DNA of 42,680 nt from an uncultured Blastocatellia bacterium (GTDB lineage: Bacteria > Acidobacteriota > Blastocatellia > Pyrinomonadales > Pyrinomonadaceae), in contig CAMLLD010000057.1 in NCBI GenBank assembly GCA_946480785.1, positions 1-42,680 on the forward strand. The letters run 5' to 3'. The notes below the pieces were generated by a model. It had not been told where the DNA came from and searched no databases. It worked only from the letters and a program-made list of their open reading frames with translations. Positions 9,201 to 18,000 of this stretch are shown piece by piece (the first letter of the stretch is position 1; the number at the start of each line of letters is the position of its first letter). Made by a program: the position numbers and the translations under genes.

Positions 9201-12074
9201 GATGAACGCGGCTGGAATCATGTGATCGGGCAGCCATTCCTTCAGGAACTCCCGCCAGTGCTCGTGCGTCAGCTCCGCGTCCTTCTTTGTAACGACGTAG
9301 GCAACGATCTGCTTGCCTTTGGTAGTGCTGTCATCCTGCGCCAGGACCACCGCTTCGTTTACAGAAGGATGGCGGCGAAGCGCGGCTTCGATTTCGCCGA
9401 GCTCGACGCGGAAGCCTCTGATCTTCACCTGTCGATCGGCGCGTCCAACGAACTCTATAGTTCCGTCCGCCAACCAGCGCGCAACGTCGCCAGTGCGATA
9501 TAAACGTCCACCGTTCTCACCTAAGAAAGGATCAGGCACAAACGACGTGGCGGTGAGCGCCGGCTGATTCAGATAGCCGCGTGCAAGCAAAGGCCCGCCG
9601 ATATGCAACTCACCGAAGACGCCGAGCGGCACAGGCTGGCCTTCCTGATTCAGCACGTAGAGAACGCGCGACCCGACTGCACGCCCGATAGGCAACGCCT
9701 CGTTAGCTTCAGCTACAGCCTGTTTCGTAACATCGAACGTGGTCGCCGTTATCGTCGCTTCGGTCGGCCCGTAGGCATTGAGCAAACGCGCCTGGCCCAA
9801 AGATGTATTCAGCCACCGTCGTGCGGCTTCAGCAGACAACAAGTCGCCACCGACGATAACGAGTCGCAGTTCGGTGCGATCGCTAAACTCTTCCCCCGCA
9901 AGTAAGTCCTGTGTGATCTGCTGCCAGAAAGCCGGCGGGAAGTTGACTACAGTCAGCCGCTCTTCGTACAGGCATTTCAGGAAATCGCGGGTGCTCCACA
10001 CTTCGTCGCCGCGTAACACAATGCTCGCCCCAGTCAACAAGGGCGCCAACATTTGTTCAACTGAAACGTCGAAGCTCTGCGAGGCAAATTGTAGAAAGCG
10101 ATCTTCGCTGGTAAGAGCGAATACTTCCCGAATCGCGCGCAAGTGACCGGCCGCAGCTTCGTGAGTTACGGCAACGCCTTTGGGCTTACCGGTCGAACCG
10201 GAGGTATAAATCACATACGCAAGGTTGGCAGGCGAGACCGACGCCGCCAACTGTTCTGCGCTTTGGCTTGCCACCTCAATCGCGTCGAGGTGAACCACGC
10301 GCAAGCTGCGCTTCGTTAGTGGCAGCAGCTCGTTTATAGCCGAGTCAGTTACGAGCACCTCGATACCCGCGTCATCGATCATGAACTCCAGCCGGTCCTG
10401 AGGGTAGCTCGAGTCGAGTGGCAGGTAGACGCCGCCGGCCTTGAGGATGCCGAGTAATCCCTGGACCAGCGCAACAGAGCGCTTAACACAAAGTCCAACG
10501 CGAACCTCCTGGCCCACCCCAAGTGTTCTTAAGTGGCGGGCAAGTTGGTTAGCGCGCGCATCCAGGTCGGCATAAGTCACCCGTTCTTTGTTATCAACGA
10601 CTGCGACTGCATTCGGTGTTTGGGCTACCTGTCTCTCGAACAGGTCGTGTATGCAAGCGGCCGTTCTCTCGGCGCCGCTTCCACCCTGATTGAACTCGCG
10701 CAGCAACTGTTGTTGCTCGCCGGTCGTCAACGCCGGCAGTTGATTGAGGCGCTGCTCGGGATTAGCAACGAACGCTTCCAGCAGCATCGCCACGTGACCA
10801 AGCAGGCGGTCTACCAACGCATCGTCGAACCGACTACGATCGTGATGAATGTGCAGGGTCAGACGCTCGCCGGGCATGACCGCCAGCACCAACGGATAGC
10901 TCGACTGTTCGAGGCTCTCAACGTCATGAATGGTGAGACGCTTGATCCGGCCTTTCAGCGTCTCATCAATCGGGTAGTTCTCGAAAACGATGTAGTTGTC
11001 GAAGAGTTGTTGCCCGGCATCGATCTCACTCCAGCGTTGCACCTCTGAGAGCGGGCTGTATTCGAAGTTTCGCGCTCGAAACTGTTGCGCTTGTAGCTCA
11101 CGCAACCAGGTAGTAACCGTTGCCGCTCCGACATACTGTGTCCGCACCGGCAGCGTGTTAATGAAGAGTCCGACCATTTCGTCAGCCCCAGTCAACTCCG
11201 CTGGACGACCCGCTACCACGGCGCCGAAACAGACGTCCGTCTGAGCGCTGTAGCGACTCAGCATCACGGCCCACGCGCCCTGCACCAACGTGTTCAGCGT
11301 CAACTGAGCGTTCCGACCGAGAGCATGCAGGTTCGCAGTCGTCGAGTGATCCAGTCGCAACGTCCGCGTGCCGTAACCATCACTGCCTGATCTGCGCCTG
11401 CGCTCGACATTAAATGAGGTCGGGGCGCTAAAGCCTGCGAGCGTTTCCCGCCAGTAGTCTTCGGCAGCGCGAAGGTCTTGTTGTTGTAACCAGCCGATGT
11501 AGTTCTTGTAGGGCCAAACTGGTCCGAATACAGGTTCGGCGCCACGTGATAAAGCGTCATAGGCGAGCAGGACTTCTTTTAAGACGATCGCTGCGGCCCA
11601 ACCATCAAGGAGCAGGTGATGATGACTCCACACGAACTTGTACAGATCATCATCCTCACGCCACAGGGCCAGCCGCATCAGCGGCGCTTTGGCAACGTCA
11701 AAACTGAGCCGTCGATCTTCTGCCAGGAAGTCTTTGAATCTCGCTTCCCGCTCCGCGGCTGACACGCCTCGTTGGTCCATCTGCCTGATCGCTGCACGCA
11801 CACGCCGGCCCACCACCTGCAAGGGCTTTTCGACACTCTTCCAGACGAAGGCGGTGCGCAGAATATCGTGACGCTCGATTACACGTTGCCACGCCTCTTC
11901 GAAGAGCTCCGGGCGGAGCCCGCTTAGCGAACAGACGATCTGCGTAACGTAAACGCCCGAGCCCTGCTCGTAGAGACTGTGGAAGAGCAGTCCCTGCTGC
12001 ACTGGCGATGCGGGATAGGCGTCTGCAACGTTTGCAGCGGTCGACTTCTTTTCCAATTCGGGTGTTTCAATCAT
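3201..12074 (-). CDS. NRPS B: C-A-PCP-C-A(Asn)-PCP-C-TauD
   Basis: Second synthetase, 2957 aa. Domain order with approximate positions: C1 20-450 (HHHLLLDGW near 153; the opening YPASPVQQGLLFHSLY is typical of D-to-L condensation domains that follow an epimerase), A1 470-970, PCP1 (LGGHSL near 1026), C2 1090-1530 (HHIVSDGW), A2 1545-2045, PCP2 (near 2101), C3 2150-2580 (HHIAADGW) and a C-terminal TauD-type Fe(II)/2-oxoglutarate dioxygenase from about 2640 (HNE near 2741 and a distal H plus R in SHARTP...GPRR). My pocket readings are A1 D-V-E-N-I-G-A-I-T, no confident substrate, and A2 D-L-T-K-I-G-E-V-G, essentially the Asn code. The open frame extends one codon further to a TTG at 12077. I prefer the ATG at 12074, 7 nt after GAGGTG; it overlaps the end of NRPS A by 8 bp, suggesting translational coupling. 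The TauD domain suggests hydroxylation of a carrier-bound residue. Confidence 0.95.
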   Translation of the reverse strand: MIETPELEKKSTAANVADAYPASPVQQGLLFHSLYEQGSGVYVTQIVCSLSGLRPELFEEAWQRVIERHDILRTAFVWKSVEKPLQVVGRRVRAAIRQMDQRGVSAAEREARFKDFLAEDRRLSFDVAKAPLMRLALWREDDDLYKFVWSHHHLLLDGWAAAIVLKEVLLAYDALSRGAEPVFGPVWPYKNYIGWLQQQDLRAAEDYWRETLAGFSAPTSFNVERRRRSGSDGYGTRTLRLDHSTTANLHALGRNAQLTLNTLVQGAWAVMLSRYSAQTDVCFGAVVAGRPAELTGADEMVGLFINTLPVRTQYVGAATVTTWLRELQAQQFRARNFEYSPLSEVQRWSEIDAGQQLFDNYIVFENYPIDETLKGRIKRLTIHDVESLEQSSYPLVLAVMPGERLTLHIHHDRSRFDDALVDRLLGHVAMLLEAFVANPEQRLNQLPALTTGEQQQLLREFNQGGSGAERTAACIHDLFERQVAQTPNAVAVVDNKERVTYADLDARANQLARHLRTLGVGQEVRVGLCVKRSVALVQGLLGILKAGGVYLPLDSSYPQDRLEFMIDDAGIEVLVTDSAINELLPLTKRSLRVVHLDAIEVASQSAEQLAASVSPANLAYVIYTSGSTGKPKGVAVTHEAAAGHLRAIREVFALTSEDRFLQFASQSFDVSVEQMLAPLLTGASIVLRGDEVWSTRDFLKCLYEERLTVVNFPPAFWQQITQDLLAGEEFSDRTELRLVIVGGDLLSAEAARRWLNTSLGQARLLNAYGPTEATITATTFDVTKQAVAEANEALPIGRAVGSRVLYVLNQEGQPVPLGVFGELHIGGPLLARGYLNQPALTATSFVPDPFLGENGGRLYRTGDVARWLADGTIEFVGRADRQVKIRGFRVELGEIEAALRRHPSVNEAVVLAQDDSTTKGKQIVAYVVTKKDAELTHEHWREFLKEWLPDHMIPAAFISLEQLPLTPNGKVDRIALAALEVLKPSASDNGSAAAITETERVIADIWAEILEVEEVGPGDNFFELGGHSLVATQIISRLRKRFKVELPFRVIFEEPTVRAIGQKIEESLAEKNGNTPSTSTLEVTEPPSNFAIKRAPRNGLLPLSFAQERLWFLEQLDPGLPLYNVPAFVKLSGSLNVAAFKKALNELVRRHEILRTSFVSVGDGPSQHISTTLELPLPLTDLSSLPADQRWSQALDLAAAEVRQPFDLTQPPLLRTQLLRLEENEHVLLLTMHHIVSDGWSLVQLVREMAALYEVYCEGRDSQLGELPIQYADYAVWQREQFAGEKVEAPLNYWREQLRGAGVLELPTDHPRPNKQSFSGKSHRFSVSRSLTESLTELSQRHGATLFMTLLSAFQVLLSRYSGQSDISVGTPVAGRTHTETEALIGLFVNTLVIRAHIEANESFLQVLDHVRKASLEAQSQQELPFERIVDALQPERALNRHPLFDVMFVMQNPLLPVLQLPGLQLSPLPVETNSAKFDLTLEIEPVDDNLHATLEYSTDLFEADTIDRLAGSYLRLLEAIAADPSRRVASLPLLSEEEQQRLVCDFNDTAQDWPWATLPEMFRAQARSTPEATAVEDQNGARLTYAELDQQSEELARRLRQVNVGPESIVAVLIDRCAAMVVALLGVVKSGAAYLPLDPANPAERLRFMLADSQASVILTKQNFLEVLPEHEAIVICVDAEHESVATETEMAEISPENLAYVIYTSGSTGVPKGVLVTNRGLANYLRWASEAYESQQGSGAVVHSPLGFDLTVTSLWLPLISGRCVLLVGEGVGVIEDLAQSLTGEEEFTLLKLTPAHLEPLGAELSQRSATAGGVRRLIVGGEALHAEQLRWWSEHAPETLVVNEYGPTETVVGCCVYERAAGELAAGAVPIGRPIANTKLYVLDAGLELVPEGVWGELHVGGAGVSRGYLNRADLTAERFVPDAFSNIPGARLYKTGDIVRWTREHQLEYAGRADGQIKIRGYRIETGEVEVVLRTHSQIRNAVVVARDNANSKQLISYLVAADGAELSAGELREYLRSRLPEYMIPERFLTLEELPLTVNGKVDRLALSQLEAKDLTAVETSAPPQTVTEEIVAGIWREVLQVQSVGVNENFFEKGGHSLLATRVVLRLHEAFDQEFTLQNFFEGPTVAQVAAHFEASKRNGEAKQTSQIGHYDRTEKAPLSFAQQRLWFIEQLRPGSALYHIKLRVSFKGYLNVVALEMTLNEIVRRHEVLRTSFRDLGNGHVRQHISPTLSLPLPVTDLMSLPVNERAETAQRLAREEEHRPFDLTRAPLLRTRLFRFAEDEYLFVLTIHHIAADGWSMGVLVREVSDLYAAYSTGQESPLEELPMQYADYATWQREQMAYLFMEEQLIYWRDQLRGARPLELPTDRPRPSVLSRKGAEEPLELPEELSRELKRLADREGVTLFILMLAAFQILLAQRAGHHDISVGTDIANRNRLETEKLIGFFVNQLVLRTDLTGNPSFREVLKRVRAVTLGAYAHQDLPFDRLVDALKVKRSLQLTPLFQVKLIFQNAPIPPIELPNLVVTVLNNPMEFAREDLTLSLREEAGVIKGWFEYDTDLFNPATIVQLGAGYLSLLQYLITQPDISLEDMWRAIAESHLHDRIARERETRKAISQKVRTTRRNPINLSAEELVTIEPQNGEGRLPLIMRPAMNGVNLARWAERNRAVIEDRLLHHGALLFRGFDLGTAAEFRSFVKAVSGDPLEYQERSSPRTRVGDQIYTSTDYPEDQSIFPHNEHSYSQTFPLKLFFFCETPALSGGQTPVADTRKIFARLSPQLRERFSEKKWLLVRNYGNGIGLPWQTVFQTSDRSVVEDYCKRAAISVEWKPDGGLRTRQVRPAVIKHPRTGEDAWFNHATFFHVTTLEPSMRDALLADFKEEDLPTNSYYGDGSPIEASVLEELREAYREEMVTFTWETGSVVLLDNILTSHARTPFNGPRRILFAMAEPFTRTDL

Positions 12075-15000
12075 CAAAGGTCACCTCGGCCAACGCGCCC
12101 TCCAGTTGCTCACCGCTAAGTTGGACCATGGGAAAGTCGGCTGGAGTCAACTCAAACAGTTCCGGCGACTGAGTGTGCGCAAGGAGCGCGCGCAACGAGT
12201 TTTTGAAGGATTCGCTGAGCCTTTCGATCGTAACGTGGCGGTGTATGTCTTCACTGTACGTCCACTCCACGCGAAGCCGACCACCGGCAATGTAGCTATT
12301 GATTTCCAATAAGTGACTGCGCTGCGCCCGCGGACTACGAACGGGACCGACAGAGTCACTGCTAAACCGGAAAACCGCGTGTTCCGGCAAGCCCCGGTCC
12401 AACTGCCCGAGGTAGTTGAAAAGCACTTCGGCGCGCGGGCGCGCTTCGAACGCTGCGGCGCTCTCTTTGCTCAGGTGGCGCAACGCTCCGTAACCGATGC
12501 CGTGATGAGGAACCTCGCGTAGTTGCTCCTTGACACTCTTCAACACCTCGACTTCGTCACCATCCGCGCCGCCGGTTTCCAGCAGCACCGGATAGATAGT
12601 CGTGAACCAGCCGACGGTGCGTGACACGTCAATTCCGTCGAACATCGATTCGCGTCCGTGAGACTCAAGATCGATTAGAACGAAGTCCGCTCCGTACCAG
12701 CGCCACAAGGCACGTCCGAGTGCTGCCAGAAGCATTTCGACGACTCTGGTGCGGAATACCTGCGTGGTTTTGTGCAGCAGCGCGTCTGTCTCTTCGATTC
12801 CAAAATCGATTTGGAGCGTGTGCGCTGAGGCCTCACTGTTGGGTGTTGCCGCCGCTCCCCCTGTGGACCAGGGATCAGAGTCGACCGGCAACGGATCGGC
12901 TTTGAGCCAGCGCTCCGATAACCAGTACTCCGCTTCTGCGCGAGCATCGCCCGCTTCCGAATAAGCCTGCAGTCGCTCCGCCCATCGTTTGAACGACGTC
13001 GTTTTGCGAGCAAACGTCATGTTCAAACCGCCGGCCGCCTGGCCGTACACCCTCTCCAGGTCTTCGAAGAGGATGCGCCATGACACAGCGTCAACCGCGA
13101 GATGATGAATGATCAGCAGCAAGCGGCTGGCGTTTGCCGAGTCCGCCTCGAAATAGACTGCGCGAACGAGCGGCCCTTCCGAAAGATTCAAGCTCGCCTG
13201 CCATTCGGACGCGGCCAGCTCCACAGTCCTTCTCTGCTCCGCTTCGCTAAGTCCGTTAAGCTCCACGATCGTGAGCGGTATCTCGCCTTCAGGCTCTGCA
13301 TTGAACTGGCGCCAACCATCGCCCTCGTGGACAAAACGCAGGCGCAACGTATCGTGTTGTTCGAGTAGCCGGCTGATTGCTCGTGTTAGTGCCGCTCTGT
13401 CCAGAGCTTCGCGCACTTCAAGCATCACCGCTTGATTCCAGTGGTGTGCGTCTGCGAACTGCTGTTCGAAAAACCAATGCTGGATGGATGTCAATGGCAC
13501 TGGACCACTGACAGGACCAACCTCGGCGTGCACCGCTGTTGACGTGTGTTCGAGAGCCGCACTTAATTCAGCAACGGTTGGGTGCTGAAACAGATCTTGC
13601 GGCGTCATCGTGAAGCCGGCCTGACTGAGCCGGGAAACGATCTGCAGACTCAGGATCGAGTCGCCGCCGAGAGCGAAGAAGTTGTCGTAGATACCAACTC
13701 GCTCGACGCCCAATACCTGCTGCCAGGTCTCGGCCACGATTTTCTCGACCGGCGAGCGCGGCGACACTTGATCGCCGCCCGCAGTTGCACTTACCGGCTG
13801 CAGGGCCAACAACGCAGAGCGGTCGAGCTTGCCGTTGGCCGTCAACGGTAATTGGTCCAGTTGCACGAAGGCGCCCGGAACCATGTAATCAGGCAACCAT
13901 TGCTGCAACGCTGCGCGTAAAGCTGCGATCCCACCTGCCTCTTCACCGTCGGGTACGACGTAAGCCACCAACTGCGCGCGCTCGTCCTTATCGCGCAACA
14001 ACACGGCTGCTTCACGCACTCCAGCACACTCACGCAGAGCCGTCTCAATCTCTCCCAACTCGATGCGAAAACCGCGAATCTTCACCTGGTGGTCCGTCCG
14101 GCCCAGGTACTCCAGACCACCGCGCGCGAGACGTCGTCCCAAATCTCCCGAGCGGTACAACCGCGCACCCGGCTCACTTGAAAACGGATCAGGAACAAAT
14201 CTCTCAGCAGTCAGACTCGGACGATTCAAGTACGCACGAGCTAACCCAGCGCCGGCCACATGCATCTCGCCCCAGATGCCAAACGGCAGCAGTTGCTGTT
14301 GTTGGTCCAGGATGTAAATACGCAGATCATCGAGTGGCTCTCCAATCTGGCTGCCTGGACCAGCTTCCGTATCCCGGCGCACCACCTGCAATGTCGAGTG
14401 CACCGTGGTTTCCGTGATGCCGTACATGTTCACCATTGTCGGCCGCTGGTCACCGTGCCGTTCGAACCAGGCACTAAGCTTCGTCACTTCCAAAGCTTCG
14501 CCCGCGAAGATCACGAGCCGCAAACTTTTTAGCGCTTGCTTTGTCTTCCCTTCCGCTTGCATCAGTGGCCAAAAGGCTGATGGCGTCTGAGTGAGCACCG
14601 TCACCCCTTCTTCATCCATCAGTTTCAGGAACTGCTCGGGATTGCGACTCACCCAGTACGGCGCCACTACCAATCTGCCGCCGTAGGCCAACGCGCCCCA
14701 CATCTCCCACACCGAAAGGTCGAAGGCATAGGAGTGAAACAGCGTCCACACATCAGCATCGCTAAAACCGAAGGGCGTTTCCGTGGTGGCCAGCAACCGG
14801 CTGACGTTTGCGTGCGTGATAGCCACGCCCTTCGGCTCTCCGGTTGAGCCTGATGTGTAAATCACGTAAGCCAGACATTGCGGGTCCACCCGCGTTGGCA
14901 ACTCACTCGTCTCCGGCAACGTTGTCTGCTCGTCATCTACATAAACGACCTTCGCGCCGTGCTCCGGCAGCAGGTCAGCGAGTCGCCGATCGGTCAACAA

Positions 15001-18000
15001 CACCTGCGCACCTGAGTTCGCCAGCAAATAACGTAAGCGTTCCTGCGGGCAGGCTGGATCTAAAGGCACATAGGCGCCGCCGGCCTTGAGCACCGCCAGC
15101 AACGCAGCCACCAACTCGGTCGAGCGTTCCAAGAACACTGCCACCAGCGTCTCTGTTTCTACTCCGAGTGCGCGCAGTCGCTGCGCCAGTTGCTGCGCGC
15201 GCTGGTCCAACTCCCGGTAGCTGAGACGCTCAGCACCACAGCTCACTGCCTCAGCCTCCGGCGTGCGGGCCACTTGCGCTGCGAACAACTCGTGCAGGCA
15301 CGCGGTTGGGTAGCTCACCTGGATCTGATTACCCTGTTCCACTAGCTGCTGCCGTTCTGCCGTTGTTAACAGATCCAATTCCGATACTCGTCGCCACGGC
15401 TCACTGACGGCGGACTCGAGCAATTTCACGAAGTGCTCGCCCATCCGCTTGATCGTTCCCGCGTCGAACAACTCCGTGCTGTACTCCAGCGCGCCCAGCA
15501 CGCCGTCGTTCGTTTCGGCCATCGTCAGCGTTAAAAGAAATTCTGTTTCTCGTCGCTTCAAGGCGAGTGACTCGGTCTCCAGGTTGCCCAACCGCATTCG
15601 CGCTCCGGCGTGACCGAGCGCGAAACCGGCCCATTCGGTTTCGTTCAAGACATGCGCTTGCTGCCAAGCAAAGAGAACCTGAAATGGCTGTGACGGCGTG
15701 CTGTCTCTGCTGTCGCGCGCGTGCTTGACAACCAACGACAGCGGGTAGTCCTGATGCTCGATGGCCGCAAGTACCGTCCGTCGCACTTCCTGCAGTAACT
15801 CATCGAACGTTGCCTTCGCGTCGCACGTTGTTCTCAGAGGAAGAGGATTGACGAGGTAGCCAACCACGGCGGAGAAAGCTGCGCGATGACGACCTGCCGT
15901 TGGCGAGCCGACGATGATGTCGTTCTGTCCGGTATAGCGTGCGAGCAGGAGCTTGAAGACAGCGAGCAGTGTCATGTAGAGCGTCACGCTGCGCTGCTGC
16001 GCAAACGCCTTGAGTTCGGAGACGAGCTTCGCGTCGAGCTGGAAAGAGTGAGATGACGCGGCATAAGTCAGTGCAGCAGCACGCGGCCGATCGGTTGGTA
16101 TATCAAGCGACGGCGGCTCTCCCGCTAATTGCTCGCGCCAAAAATCACGGTGCCGACCACCCTCGTTACTCTCGATCATCTCCGCCTGCCAACGCACATA
16201 ATCTCCATAGCTACGTTGTAGCGGTGGCAACGGCGACGGTAAGCCCTCGGCTTCGGACGCATAGAGCACACCCAACTCATCCAACAGCAACATCAGCGAC
16301 CACAGGTCCGCGACGATGTGATGAATCGTCATCAGGAACACACTGCGGCGCGCGTCGACGGTGAAGAGGTATGTGCGCAACAGCGAGTGGTCCCCGAGAT
16401 CGAAGGTACGGTTAGCCTCTGCATTGAGCCGTTCAGTTAACGCGACTTCGTTCCATCCCGACGCATCTTCCTCGTGCAGCAAAACCTCAACGCCTTCGTG
16501 AACTACTTGCACCGGCGTGCCATTCTGTGACGAGAAAGAAGTTCGCAGTGCCGTGTGACGGTCCACCAGCTTCTGCAGTGCCCGCCGCAGGGCGCCCGCG
16601 TCCACGGTTGAGTGGATAACTACAGCACGGCTGATGTTGTAGGCGGTGTTGTCGGGCGCGAGCTGATGCAAAAACCACAGCGCCTGCTGTCCATGTGACA
16701 GCGGATACTCAAGTGCGGCGCTGATTGATGACGTGCGCGTTTCAATCGTATCCAGTTGGCGACGTAATTGCGCCGCGAGTTGGACGATGCTCTGGTTGTT
16801 GAGCAGCGCGCTGAGCGGCAGAGTTACGCTGAGTTCCGTTTCGACCCGATGCGCGAGTTCTATCGCGAGTAATGAGTCGAGACCATAACGCAGGATGGGT
16901 TTGTTGAGATCGAGCTCTGCCGGATTGATCTTCAGCGTCGCAGCTAACTCCCTGCGGAGCAAGTTCTCAATCGAATCGATATCTGGTTGCGCTGCATTAT
17001 GTGTTTCGTCCTGGCTTTCGGAAACAGATCCTGCACGCCACTCCGCGATCACGTTCAGGCTGCCTTCGAGGAACATCGCCCGACAGACGTGACGTTGAAT
17101 CTTGCCGCTCGAAGTTTTGGCGATGCTTCCCGCCCGGACTAACACGATACTGTGGGCCGCTATCTCAAACTCCTGAGTTATGCTTTCGCCGATGGCGTCG
17201 ATTGCAGCAGCCGCTTCGGCTTCGCGCCGCAACTCCAACTCTTGCACGACCACTAAACGCTCTTCGCCTGCCACCGTCACGGAAAACGCGGCGCCGCAAC
17301 CAGGGCGCAGCGCTGAATGGCAACGCTCAACATTCAACTCGATGTCCTGCGGGTAGTAATTCAGCCCGCGGATGATGATTAGATCCTTCAGTCTTCCCGT
17401 AACGAAGAGTTCTCCGTCAGCAAGAAAACCAAGATCGCCGGTGCGCAGGAAGGGACCTTCGCCGGTATCTGCGAAGTAGGCACGGAAGGTCTCTTCTGTT
17501 TGCTCTACGTTGTTCCAGTAGCCGGCAGCGACGCTCGCACTCTGCAGCCAAATCTCGCCTACTTCTCCCGGCGCGCACGTCGTTAATTGCACCGGGTTGG
17601 CAATACGGACTTGTTCATCCGGAAGCACGCGCCCGCAGCTAATTAGTGGATACTGATCTTCGCTTCCCTCAGGATCGGCGACGCGGTGCACATCGAGTGC
17701 CTTCTTCGAGACAAGCTTGATCAAAGGCGATCGCGGCTCGGGACTGCCGGAGACTATGAGCGTAGCCTCAGCCAGACCGTAACAAGGACGGAACGCTTCG
17801 CGACGAAACCCGCACAGTGCAAACTTCTCCGCAAACGCGTCGAGCGTGCCGGCGCGAATCGGCTCCGCGCCGTTGAAGGCCACTTGCCAACAACTGAGGT
17901 CAAGTGCAACGAGTTGTTCCTCGCTGATTTTTCGCACGCACAGGTCGTACGCGAAATTTGGCCCACCACTGGTCGTGGCGCGGTAACGCGAGATGGCTTG